NCBI RefSeq assembly: GCF_001429625.1
Contig: NZ_LMSU01000005.1
Coordinates: forward strand, 124,927 to 188,926
Origin: Nocardioides sp. Soil805
Lineage (GTDB): Bacteria; Actinomycetota; Actinomycetes; Propionibacteriales; Nocardioidaceae
Direction of reading: 5' to 3'
Length of the DNA stretch: 64,000 bases
Shown: positions 34,668 through 41,956 of the stretch, in pieces
Position numbering within the stretch: position 1 is the stretch's first letter
Layout of the letters: each line of letters begins with the position of its first letter
The notes under the pieces: generated by a model
The model's input: the letters and a program-made list of their open reading frames with translations, nothing else
What the model was told of the DNA's origin: nothing
Databases searched by the model: none
Translations under genes and position numbers: made by a program

Positions 34668-35963
34668 GTGCTCGTCGGTGCGCCCGACGCGACCCACGCG
34701 GACGCCGGGGAGCACCTCGAGAAGGTCGTCGACCGGGCCGTCGACCAGGCCGGGCAGCAGGCCCAGCGCGCCGAGGAAGCCGCCGAGCGTGCGGACGAGG
34801 CGGCCGACGACGCCCAGCAGGCGGCGGCCTCGTCGGTCGCCGTGGCCGAGCAGATCAACGACGCCACCGACCTGGTCATCGACACGACGCCGTACGTCGC
34901 GCCGCCGTCGCGCCGCGACACCGTCCAGCACTCGGTGCTGCGGCACTCCCCCTTCAACATCGGCTTCTTCGGCGCGCTCGGCGCGCTGGTCGCGGTGTTC
35001 CTCAGCCAGCAGCTGCTCAGCATCTCCTCGGTCCTGACCCTGCTCGTGCTGGCCATGTTCCTGGCCATCGGCCTCAACCCCACCGTCGAGTGGTTCATGA
35101 GGCGCGGCATGCGCCGTGGACTGTCGGTCCTGCTCGTGCTGTTCGTCGTGATCACGGTCCTCGTGCTCTTCGTCGTGGCCGTGGCGCCGGTGACCAGCGA
35201 CCAGATCGCGTTGATCACCGAGAAGGCGCCCGGCTGGCTGGACGACCTCCAGCGCAACCGTCAGGTCCAGGAGCTCGACGACCGCTTCGACGTGATCCAC
35301 AAGGTGCAGGACTACGTCACGCAGGGCGACTTCGGTCAGCGGGTCTTCGGCGGGGCGCTCGGCGTCGGCCTCGCCGTGCTGTCCGCCCTCGCCAACGCCC
35401 TGATCGTCATCGTGCTGATGGTCTACTTCCTCGCCTCCCTGCCGAGCATCAAGCTGGCGGCGTACAGCGTCGCCCCCGCCTCCAAGCGGGCCAGGGTCAG
35501 CGAGCTCGGCGACCGGATCATCCGCTCCACGGGTGCCTACGTCGCGGGCGCGATCCTGGTGTCCGTGTGCGCGGGCATCAGCACCCTGATCTTCACGGCC
35601 ATCGTGGGACTGGGCGACTACTCGTTCGCGCTCGCGTTCATCGTGGGACTGCTGTCGCTGGTGCCGGTGATCGGCGCCATCGTGTCCGGGGTCATCATCA
35701 CGGCCCTGGCCCTGACGGTCTCCCCGACCACGGCACTCGTGACGGCGATCTACTACGTCGCCTACCAGCAGTTCGAGTCCTACGTGATCTACCCCAGGAT
35801 CATGAAGCGCTCGGTGGACATCCCCGGGTCGGTCACGGTCATCGCGGCCCTGCTGGGCGGCAGCCTGATGGGGATCATCGGCGCGCTGCTGGCGGTGCCC
35901 GTCGCGGCGGCGCTGCTCCTGCTGCACCGCGAGGTGTTCCTCAAGCGGCAGGACGCGCGCTGA
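34668..35963 (+). CDS. AI-2E-family transporter (PerM/YdiK type) with N-terminal coiled coil
   Basis: This membrane protein has at least 431 residues. After a hydrophilic Ala/Glu-rich helical segment (about 1-85: RAVDQAGQQAQRAEEAAERA) come about eight helices of the AI-2E/PerM fold: LSQQLLSISSVLTLLVLAMF, a cytosolic middle loop, GLAVLSALANALIVIVLMVY, and the conserved end PVIGAIVSGVIITALALTV, QFESYVIYPRIMKRSVDIPG. The start is uncertain. GTG 34668 is the first standard codon, but the frame is open with protein-like sequence (SWIDRLRGRLQQSS) back to 34593, directly after the upstream stop. Family members are exporters or Na+/H+ antiporters of unclear substrate. The 3' end overlaps the convergent gene by 23 bases. 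Confidence 0.85.
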   Translation: MLVGAPDATHADAGEHLEKVVDRAVDQAGQQAQRAEEAAERADEAADDAQQAAASSVAVAEQINDATDLVIDTTPYVAPPSRRDTVQHSVLRHSPFNIGFFGALGALVAVFLSQQLLSISSVLTLLVLAMFLAIGLNPTVEWFMRRGMRRGLSVLLVLFVVITVLVLFVVAVAPVTSDQIALITEKAPGWLDDLQRNRQVQELDDRFDVIHKVQDYVTQGDFGQRVFGGALGVGLAVLSALANALIVIVLMVYFLASLPSIKLAAYSVAPASKRARVSELGDRIIRSTGAYVAGAILVSVCAGISTLIFTAIVGLGDYSFALAFIVGLLSLVPVIGAIVSGVIITALALTVSPTTALVTAIYYVAYQQFESYVIYPRIMKRSVDIPGSVTVIAALLGGSLMGIIGALLAVPVAAALLLLHREVFLKRQDAR

Positions 35964-36933
35964 CCTCCTCCGGTAGCGGCTCGACGACGGGCGAGGGTGC
36001 CCCCTCCCCCAGCTTGACGACGACGACCCCGGCCAGGACCAGCAGGCCGCCGGCCAGCTGGACCGGTCGGGGCAGCTCGCCGAGGAGCAGCCAGGCGAAC
36101 ACCAGCGCCATCAGCACCTCGGTGAGGGCCACGAACGACGCCAGCCGGGACCCGAGGCGGCGTCCGGCCGCGATCCCGGTGACGTAGGCGACGGCGGCGG
36201 CGACCAGGCCGAGGGCCAGGACCGGGACCCACCAGGCCACCTCGACGCCCTGGTAGGACACGCGCGCGGCGCTCACCCGCATCGGCAGCACCCCCAGCAG
36301 TCCGGCCACGCCGAGCACCGTGCCGCCCACGACGAGGCCGCCGGCGGCCAGGCTGATGCCGGGCAGCCCGTTGTCCTCGTCGGCCGAGATGACGAAGTAC
36401 GTCGCCGCGCCCAGCATCGCCCCGAGTCCCCACGCGACGCCGACCGCGTCCAGGTCGGCACCCGAGAGCACGTCGAGCACGAGCACCAGCCCGGCGGCCG
36501 CGATGGCGGCGCCGAGGACGGTGAGCCGGTGCGGGCGGTGGCCGTGGCGCAGCCACAGCCACACCACCACCGCGACCGGCGCGGTGTACTCGATGAGCAG
36601 CGCCACCCCCACCTGGAGGTACGAGACGGCGTAGAAGTAGCACAGCTGCGCGCCGGCGACCGCGGCCACGCCGTACGCCGCGACGAGCCCGGCGTTGGTG
36701 CGCAGCAGGTGCCAGCGCCCGCGCAGGGCCAGCACTCCCGGGACGACGAGCACCACGGCGGCGATGACGATGCGGGCGGTGACCGCGGCCGGAGCGCTCC
36801 AGCCGCTGTCGAGCAGCCCGCGCGCGAGTGCCCCCGACAGGCCGAACGTCGTGGCGGAGACGAGCGCGAACCCGAGCCCCGCTCCCGTCCGTGACCGGGC
36901 CACGACCGCCGTGTCATGAGTCAAACTCGTCAT
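35941..36933 (-). CDS. EamA/DMT-family exporter (RhtA-like)
   Basis: This 330-residue inner-membrane protein has ten predicted helices in two EamA halves (GFALVSATTFGLSGALARGL; WGLGAMLGAATYFVISADED and PVLALGLVAAAVAYVTGIAA, FVALTEVLMALVFAWLLLGE). Homologues export threonine, homoserine or other small metabolites. The ATG at 36933 sits inside an inverted repeat shared with the divergent CGNR regulator, a likely regulator-exporter pair. The last 23 bases overlap the convergent AI-2E gene. Confidence 0.88.
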   Translation of the reverse strand: MTSLTHDTAVVARSRTGAGLGFALVSATTFGLSGALARGLLDSGWSAPAAVTARIVIAAVVLVVPGVLALRGRWHLLRTNAGLVAAYGVAAVAGAQLCYFYAVSYLQVGVALLIEYTAPVAVVVWLWLRHGHRPHRLTVLGAAIAAAGLVLVLDVLSGADLDAVGVAWGLGAMLGAATYFVISADEDNGLPGISLAAGGLVVGGTVLGVAGLLGVLPMRVSAARVSYQGVEVAWWVPVLALGLVAAAVAYVTGIAAGRRLGSRLASFVALTEVLMALVFAWLLLGELPRPVQLAGGLLVLAGVVVVKLGEGAPSPVVEPLPEEVSARPAA

Positions 36934-36944
36934 GGCACATGACG
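36928..36944. promoter_or_regulatory. Inverted repeat between EamA exporter and CGNR regulator
   Basis: CGTCATG-GCA-CATGACG has perfect seven-base arms and covers the exporter's ATG. It is a candidate operator for the CGNR protein. Confidence 0.5.
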
Positions 36945-36972
36945 CTAGTCCCGGTCTGTGTAAGGTGTCAAC

Positions 36973-37506
36973 ATGGTTTTCGCCCCTGACACGGCGCAGT
37001 CGCTCGAGGCCGCTGTGGTGCTCGCCAACAGCGCCCTGGACCCGGACACCCTCACCACGGTCGATGCCCTCACCGCCTTCTACGAGGGGCAGGGCTACTC
37101 CGGCGGGCACCGCCGCGACGGTGCCGAGCTCGACGCCGTCCGCGCCATCCGCCCGCGGCTGCGGACGCTGCTCCTCGCCGAGCGGGACGCCGCGGTCGGA
37201 CAGGTCAACGAGATCCTCGCCGACGCCCGTGCGGTCCCCCGCCTCGTGCGCCACGACGCGCTCGACTGGCACATCCACGCCGTCGACGACGCGGCGCCGT
37301 TGGCCGACCGCATCCTCGTGGAGACCGCGATGGCCATGGTCGACGTGGTCCGAGCCGACGAGATGGGGCGGTTGGGGGTGTGCGCGGCCGACGACTGCGA
37401 GGGACTGGTGCTCGACCTGTCCCGCAACCGCTCCCGCCGCTACTGCTCCACCACGTGCGGCAACCGCGAGGCCGTGGCGGCGTACCGGGCCCGCCAGAAG
37501 GCCTGA
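36973..37506 (+). CDS. CGNR zinc-finger regulator (ABATE domain)
   Basis: This 177-residue protein has an N-terminal helical ABATE domain (about 1-120), proposed to sense a stress ligand, and a C-terminal CGNR zinc finger: GVCAADDCEGLVLDLSRNRS, RRYCSTTCGNREAVAAYRAR. Four Cys in CxxxxC and CxxxC pairs bind zinc, and the CGNR tetrad probably contacts DNA. TAAGGT lies six bases before the ATG (leaderless type). It is divergent from an EamA exporter, its likely target. Confidence 0.92.
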   Translation: MVFAPDTAQSLEAAVVLANSALDPDTLTTVDALTAFYEGQGYSGGHRRDGAELDAVRAIRPRLRTLLLAERDAAVGQVNEILADARAVPRLVRHDALDWHIHAVDDAAPLADRILVETAMAMVDVVRADEMGRLGVCAADDCEGLVLDLSRNRSRRYCSTTCGNREAVAAYRARQKA

Positions 37507-37524
37507 GCCTCCCCCCTGCGGCGC

Positions 37525-38304
37525 TCAGCCCAGGAAGCGGCGCAGCACCTCGATGAGCACGGCCGGCTGCTGGGAGTGCACCCAGTGCCCGGCGTCCTTG
37601 ACCATCACCCGCCGGTTGCGTGGGAAGCGGCGGTCCATCTCCGGGGCGTGCTCGTCGCTGACGTAGTCGGACAGCGCCCCGCCCACCCACAGCACCGGAC
37701 CGTCGTACGACGCGTCCCCGAGCGCCTCGTCCGGCCACCCGACCAGCGCGTCCATCTCCTCGCCCAGCAGGTCGAGGTTGACCTGCCAGAGCCAGCCGTC
37801 GCCCTCGCGCCGGAGGTTCTGCAGCAGGAAGCTGCGGACGGTCGGGTTGGGCACCGCCTCCCGCAGCGCCTCGTCCGCCTGGTCGCGGCGCTCCACGGCC
37901 GACAGGTCCAGGGCCCGCATCGTCTCGATGTAGCCGACGAACTCACGCCCCGAGGAGTACGCCGTCGGCGACACGTCGACGACCACCAGGCGGTCGACGA
38001 GCTCGGGGAGCCGCAGCGCGAGCACCATAGCGACCTTGCCGCCCATCGAGTGCCCGACCAGTGCGAGCGGGCCCTCGTCACGGATCGCCTCGGCGACCAG
38101 GTCGGCCAGCTCGAGGTAGTCGAACGTCTCGGTCCACGGCGAGCGCCCGTGGTTGGGCATGTCCACCAGGAGCACGCGGTGGTCCCGGCTGAGGTCCTTG
38201 GCGACCTGCGTCCAGTTCTTGCCCTGGCCGAAGAGGCCGTGGCAGAAGGCGACGACCGGACCCGTGTCGCCGAGCCGGGTCACGTGCAGGTGCGAGTCGC
38301 TCAC
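37525..38304 (-). CDS. Alpha/beta-fold hydrolase (esterase, YbfF-like)
   Basis: This 259-residue hydrolase has an oxyanion motif FCHGLFGQGKNW, nucleophile Ser in LVGHSMGGKVAM, an acid near LWVGGALSDYV, and catalytic His in KDAGHWVHSQQP. The wording is that of the YbfF/acyl-CoA esterase group, so short-chain acyl esters are plausible substrates. The GTG at 38304 has CAGACT six bases upstream and no Shine-Dalgarno. No signal peptide is present, so it is cytoplasmic. Confidence 0.9.
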   Translation of the reverse strand: MSDSHLHVTRLGDTGPVVAFCHGLFGQGKNWTQVAKDLSRDHRVLLVDMPNHGRSPWTETFDYLELADLVAEAIRDEGPLALVGHSMGGKVAMVLALRLPELVDRLVVVDVSPTAYSSGREFVGYIETMRALDLSAVERRDQADEALREAVPNPTVRSFLLQNLRREGDGWLWQVNLDLLGEEMDALVGWPDEALGDASYDGPVLWVGGALSDYVSDEHAPEMDRRFPRNRRVMVKDAGHWVHSQQPAVLIEVLRRFLG

Positions 38305-38342
38305 CGGCCCAGTCTGCCAGCACGCTCTGGCAGCATCGGCGC

Positions 38343-38978
38343 ATGACCTCGTCGGGAGCGCAGTCCGCGCGTGAGTGGTACGACGACACCCGGGCCCGCA
38401 TCGCGGCCACCGGCTACCGATCGCCACCGTGGCACGACTGGCCGACGTGGCCCTTCGACGGCGAGCTCGTCCAGCGCGAGCTGGAGCCGCCCACCGAGGA
38501 GCGAGCGCGCGGTGGCACCGGCGGCGACTGCTTCATCTGCGCGGCGGCCGCCGGCGACGGCGGGGACTACGTGGTCTGGCGCGACGAGCTCGCGATGCTT
38601 GGCCAGCCGCGCGACGACGTCGCGCTCCCGTTCGTGGCCTTCCTGATGCCCCGGCGCCACGCGGACCTGTCCGACCTGGAGCCGCGCGAGGCCGCGCGGA
38701 TGGGCGAGCTGCTGGTGCTGCTCGAGCGCGCCGTCACCGACGTCCTCGACGTGCCGCGGATGCAGGCCCTGCGCTGGGGCGACGGGCAGGAGCACCTGCA
38801 CTGGTGGACGCTGGCCCGACCGACCGGGGTCGAGCAGCTGCGAGGAGCGTTCACGCCGCTGTGGGACGACCTGCTGCCGAGCAGGCCGCGCGCGCAGTCG
38901 AGGGCCGACCTCGAGGCGGTCGCCCGGCGCCTGGTCGAGCTCGCCGGCGGCGAGCTCCCGTGGGTCGGGGCGACCTAG
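38343..38978 (+). CDS. HIT-like (histidine triad superfamily) protein
   Basis: This 211-residue protein has a HIT-like core: GDCFICAAAAGDGGDYVVWR (Zn-type CxxC), PFVAFLMPRRHADLSDLEPR and QEHLHWWTLARP, where His-x-His replaces the full HxHxH triad. HIT enzymes are nucleotide hydrolases or transferases; loss of the third His makes catalysis uncertain. CAGCAT lies six bases before the ATG. Its stop and that of the convergent gene share the same CTAG. Confidence 0.75.
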   Translation: MTSSGAQSAREWYDDTRARIAATGYRSPPWHDWPTWPFDGELVQRELEPPTEERARGGTGGDCFICAAAAGDGGDYVVWRDELAMLGQPRDDVALPFVAFLMPRRHADLSDLEPREAARMGELLVLLERAVTDVLDVPRMQALRWGDGQEHLHWWTLARPTGVEQLRGAFTPLWDDLLPSRPRAQSRADLEAVARRLVELAGGELPWVGAT

Positions 38979-39748
38979 AAGTCGAAGCCGTCGAACCCGT
39001 CGAACAGGTTGCCGATGCCGTCGCCGAGGCCGCCGAACATGTCGCCGAGGCCCTCGCCGATCGCCCCGATGCCCTCGCCGAGGCCGTCGAAGCCCCCGCT
39101 GAAGAGCATGCCCATGAACATCCACTCCATCGGCCCGAAGTTGCCGAAGTAGCCCTGGGCGTAGGGCTGGTAGGCCCGGCCTCCCTGCCAGTAGGGCACC
39201 CGCCGGGAGCCGACCATCACCTTGCGGATGTCGGGCTCGGCGCCGACCGTGACCCGCTCGAGGTCGAGCTGGCACGCGGGCACGTCGCGGCGCGCGCCGC
39301 CCGGCGGCGTCCAGGGCACGTCGGCCACCGACATCCCGTGCCGTGGGTCGAAGAAGCACGGCGGGCGTCGCGTCGGCAGCGGCCGACCGTCCACCCGTGC
39401 GCGGACGCACGCCATGGCGTAGCGCCCGTCCTCGAGGATCTCGGTGACGTGGCGGACGTCGTCGGGTCGCGACATGGCGGCGGCCGCCACCTTGGCCGAC
39501 TCGTAGGCGTCGAGGGCCCGCTGGTAGTCGGCGTTCTCGCCCGCCCCGAGCGGGGTGCCGGCGAGCTCCAGGTCGAGGTCCTGCAGCTCCACGCCGAGGG
39601 CCGTGACGTCCTCCTCGGCGAGGCGCTTGACCGGCTCGAGCTCGGCCTGGCGCTGGGAGACCTCGCGGCGCTTGCTGGTCCGACCGGCCGACACGGCGAG
39701 AGCCACCAGGCCACCGAGGACCACCAGCAGTAGGACCATGCCCATCAT
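38975..39748 (-). CDS. Membrane-anchored protein with Gly/Phe-repeat tail, function unknown
   Basis: I do not recognise this family. It has 257 residues: an N-terminal membrane helix (MVLLLVVLGGLVALAVSAGR), a charged helical part (about 25-95), a Cys-containing middle (VPACQLDLERVTVGAEPDIR) and a tail of repeated G-[LI]-G-x units ending GDGIGNLFDGFDGFDF. The tail looks flexible or amyloid/phase-separation-prone. TACGCT lies seven bases before the ATG. The stop is shared (CTAG) with the convergent HIT-like gene. Confidence 0.75.
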   Translation of the reverse strand: MMGMVLLLVVLGGLVALAVSAGRTSKRREVSQRQAELEPVKRLAEEDVTALGVELQDLDLELAGTPLGAGENADYQRALDAYESAKVAAAAMSRPDDVRHVTEILEDGRYAMACVRARVDGRPLPTRRPPCFFDPRHGMSVADVPWTPPGGARRDVPACQLDLERVTVGAEPDIRKVMVGSRRVPYWQGGRAYQPYAQGYFGNFGPMEWMFMGMLFSGGFDGLGEGIGAIGEGLGDMFGGLGDGIGNLFDGFDGFDF

Positions 39749-39812
39749 GGCGCCCAGCGTACGTCCCGGATCCACGCCCGCCCCGGGCGCTCGCGGCTGA
39801 CAGACTCCACCC

Positions 39813-40307
39813 ATGACAGCCGCCGAGCGCATCGAGGTCACCCGCGCGGTGAGCACCCCGCCGTCCGAGGTCTTCGCCCTGCTCTGCGACCCCCAGGGCC
39901 ACGTCGCCATCGACGCGTCCGGGATGCTCCAGGACGCCGAGGGCGACCGCGTCACCGCGGTCGGGCAGAGTTTCGTCGTGCACATGGACCGCGAGTCCCT
40001 CGGCGACCTCGACCTGGGCCGGTACGACGTCACGGTCACCATCACGACGCTCGAGCGCGACCGGGAGATCGCGTGGACGGTGCTCGGGCGGGTCCGCCCG
40101 CAGATCGGGCACGTGTACGGCTACCGCCTGGCTCCCTCGGACGACGGCGGCAGCCTCGTCACGTCGTACTACGACTGGTCCGACATCGCCCCCGAGTGGC
40201 GCGACTCCGGGATCTTCCCGGTCATCTCCGAGGCCAGCCTCAAGGCGACGCTCGGCATCCTGGACCGGACCGTGCGCCGCGGCTACCCGCTGGCCGCCGA
40301 GCGCTGA
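39813..40307 (+). CDS. SRPBCC (polyketide cyclase/START-like) protein
   Basis: This 164-residue protein has a helix-grip fold: RIEVTRAVSTPPSEVFALLC, then seven strands (EIAWTVLGRVRPQIGHVYGY) and a long C-terminal helix (SEASLKATLGILDRTVRRGY). Members bind hydrophobic ligands or act in lipid handling and stress. CAGACT lies six bases before the ATG, the leaderless layout. Its last 25 bases overlap the convergent WYL regulator gene. Confidence 0.85.
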   Translation: MTAAERIEVTRAVSTPPSEVFALLCDPQGHVAIDASGMLQDAEGDRVTAVGQSFVVHMDRESLGDLDLGRYDVTVTITTLERDREIAWTVLGRVRPQIGHVYGYRLAPSDDGGSLVTSYYDWSDIAPEWRDSGIFPVISEASLKATLGILDRTVRRGYPLAAER

Positions 40308-41236
40308 AGCCGGTCGGCCAGGCCGGTCGCGGCCGCCCGCAGCTCGGGCGGGTCCAGGATCTCGCACTCGAAGCCCAGCCACGCGATGTGGAAGGCCAGC
40401 CACTCGAGCGCGTCCGCACTCGACTCGAGCAGCGTCGTCTCCTCGTCGATCACGGTGAGGGTCGCCCACCGCGCGTCCGTCCGCTCGGCCACCTCGGCCA
40501 GGGACGCGTGCACACGCACCCGCGCGTGGTGGCTGAAGGGCGAGTGGCTCACCGAGCGTCGGACGTACTCCGCCGGGTCGGGGTGCTCGCGGGCGGTGAA
40601 GCGCCACGTGGAGGGCACGACCTCGCGCATCCGGTCCAGCCGGAAGGTGCGCCAGTCCTCGCGGTCGACGTCCCACGCCATGAGGTACCACCGGCGGCCC
40701 GTCGCCACCAGCCGCACCGGCTCGACCCGACGCTCGGTCGCGGCGCCGTCGCGGGCGTCGTACCCGAAGCGGACCCGCACCAGGTCGCGGCAGGCCCGCG
40801 CCAGCGTCAGGAGCACGTCGCCGTCGACGACGTCCTTCGCCGAGGTGAGGGTGACCGTCGCCTCGTGGATGGCCTTGACCTCCGAGCGCAGCCGCGGCGG
40901 CATCACCTGGTCGAGCTTGGCCAGCGTGCTCAGCGCCGCCTCGCTGGCCCCGCTCACGGTGCCCCCGGCCGCAAGCCGGAGCGAGACGGCGATGGCCACC
41001 GCCTCGGCGTCGTCGAGGAGCAGCGGCGGCAGCTCGCGTCCGCGGCCCAGCTGGTAGCCGCCCCCGACCCCCTGCGCGGCGTGCACCGGGTAGCCCAGCG
41101 CGCGGAGCCGCTCGACGTCGCGGCGGATGCTGCGGGTGGTCACCCCGAGGCGCGCGGCCAGCTCGGGCCCGGACCACACGGGTCGTTGCTGCAGCAGGCC
41201 GAGGAGTCGCAACGTGCGCTCGGTGGTGTCGCCCAT
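40283..41236 (-). CDS. WYL-domain helix-turn-helix regulator (YafY type)
   Basis: This 317-residue regulator has an N-terminal DeoR-like HTH (RTLRLLGLLQQRPVWSGPEL, GVTTRSIRRDVERLRALGYP), a middle WYL ligand domain (EPVRLVATGRRWYLMAWDVD) and a WCX-type C-terminal domain. The Trp-Tyr-Leu core is intact. WYL proteins bind nucleic-acid or small-molecule ligands and often control DNA-damage or defence genes. It is divergent from a VOC-fold gene and shares an eight-base-arm operator candidate with it, so local control is expected. Confidence 0.92.
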   Translation of the reverse strand: MGDTTERTLRLLGLLQQRPVWSGPELAARLGVTTRSIRRDVERLRALGYPVHAAQGVGGGYQLGRGRELPPLLLDDAEAVAIAVSLRLAAGGTVSGASEAALSTLAKLDQVMPPRLRSEVKAIHEATVTLTSAKDVVDGDVLLTLARACRDLVRVRFGYDARDGAATERRVEPVRLVATGRRWYLMAWDVDREDWRTFRLDRMREVVPSTWRFTAREHPDPAEYVRRSVSHSPFSHHARVRVHASLAEVAERTDARWATLTVIDEETTLLESSADALEWLAFHIAWLGFECEILDPPELRAAATGLADRLQRSAASG

Positions 41237-41257
41237 GCCTGCATGGTGGCAGAGGAA

Positions 41258-41276
41258 GCGGACAGTCCCTGTCCGC
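41258..41276. promoter_or_regulatory. GCGGACAG-TCC-CTGTCCGC operator candidate
   Basis: Perfect eight-base arms with a three-base spacer lie between the divergent WYL regulator and VOC gene, just upstream of the VOC gene's -10-like CAGACT. Confidence 0.6.
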
Positions 41277-41297
41277 GACTCCGGGCAGACTGACCCC

Positions 41298-41759
41298 ATG
41301 AGCCGAACGATCCAGGTGACGTACGACGCCCACGACCCGCGCTCCCTCGGCCTCTTCTGGTGCGCCGCCCTCGACTACGCGGTCGATCCCCCGCCCGGCG
41401 GCGAGATCGGCGGCCCCGAGGAGACGGTGGCGGCCTGGATGGACTTCCTGCGCTCGGCCGGGGTCCCCGAGGAGCTGCACAACTCCGCCTTCGCCCTCGT
41501 CGACCCGACCGGCGCAGGCCCGCGGCTCTTCCTCCAGCAGGTGCCCGAGCCCAAGACGGCCAAGAACCGGGTGCACCTCGACGTCCGCGCCGCTCCCGGC
41601 CTGACCGGCGACGAGCGGATGGCGGCCCTCGAGGCGGAGTGCGAGCGCCTGGTCGGGCTGGGAGCCACCCGGCAGCGACGCGTCGAGCCGGACGGCGGCA
41701 TGAACGCCGGGCACATCGTGATGACCGACCCGGAGGGCAACGAGTTCTGCCTCGACTGA
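41298..41759 (+). CDS. VOC (glyoxalase/bleomycin-resistance fold) protein
   Basis: This 153-residue protein consists of two beta-alpha-beta-beta-beta modules: IQVTYDAHDPRSLGLFWCAA and KNRVHLDVRAAPGLTGDERM, ending GHIVMTDPEGNEFCLD, the usual VOC finish. It could bind a metal and a small ligand or act as a resistance protein. CAGACT sits six bases before the ATG. It is paired with a divergent WYL regulator, the arrangement commonly seen for small VOC proteins in actinobacteria. Confidence 0.88.
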   Translation: MSRTIQVTYDAHDPRSLGLFWCAALDYAVDPPPGGEIGGPEETVAAWMDFLRSAGVPEELHNSAFALVDPTGAGPRLFLQQVPEPKTAKNRVHLDVRAAPGLTGDERMAALEAECERLVGLGATRQRRVEPDGGMNAGHIVMTDPEGNEFCLD

Positions 41760-41783
41760 GGGCAGCGGCCGCCGGGGAGAGTC

Positions 41784-41825
41784 GCAGCGGGCCGCCGACC
41801 TCCCCCGAGGTCCGCGACCCGCTGC
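41784..41825 (+). terminator. Nested hairpin after the VOC gene
   Basis: An outer stem GCAGCGGG/CCCGCTGC (41784-41791 and 41818-41825) encloses an inner stem GACCTC/GAGGTC (41797-41802 and 41807-41812). It lies 25 bases past the VOC stop and is a probable terminator. Confidence 0.55.
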
Positions 41826-41956
41826 CGCGACGTGCGGGTGGGCTCTCCCCTGTGGAGTCCACACGCCGTCTGTCGTGACGAGCCTCTCGTGGTCAAGGGC
41901 GTCTTGGCATCCGTAGTCCTACGTAATGCGGGCGCCGGACCGCTAGATTCTCAAGG

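Noticed and set aside
38301..41864. 1187-residue minus-strand frame spanning several genes
   Set aside because: It crosses well-supported genes on both strands, and its composition is typical of an out-of-frame reading.
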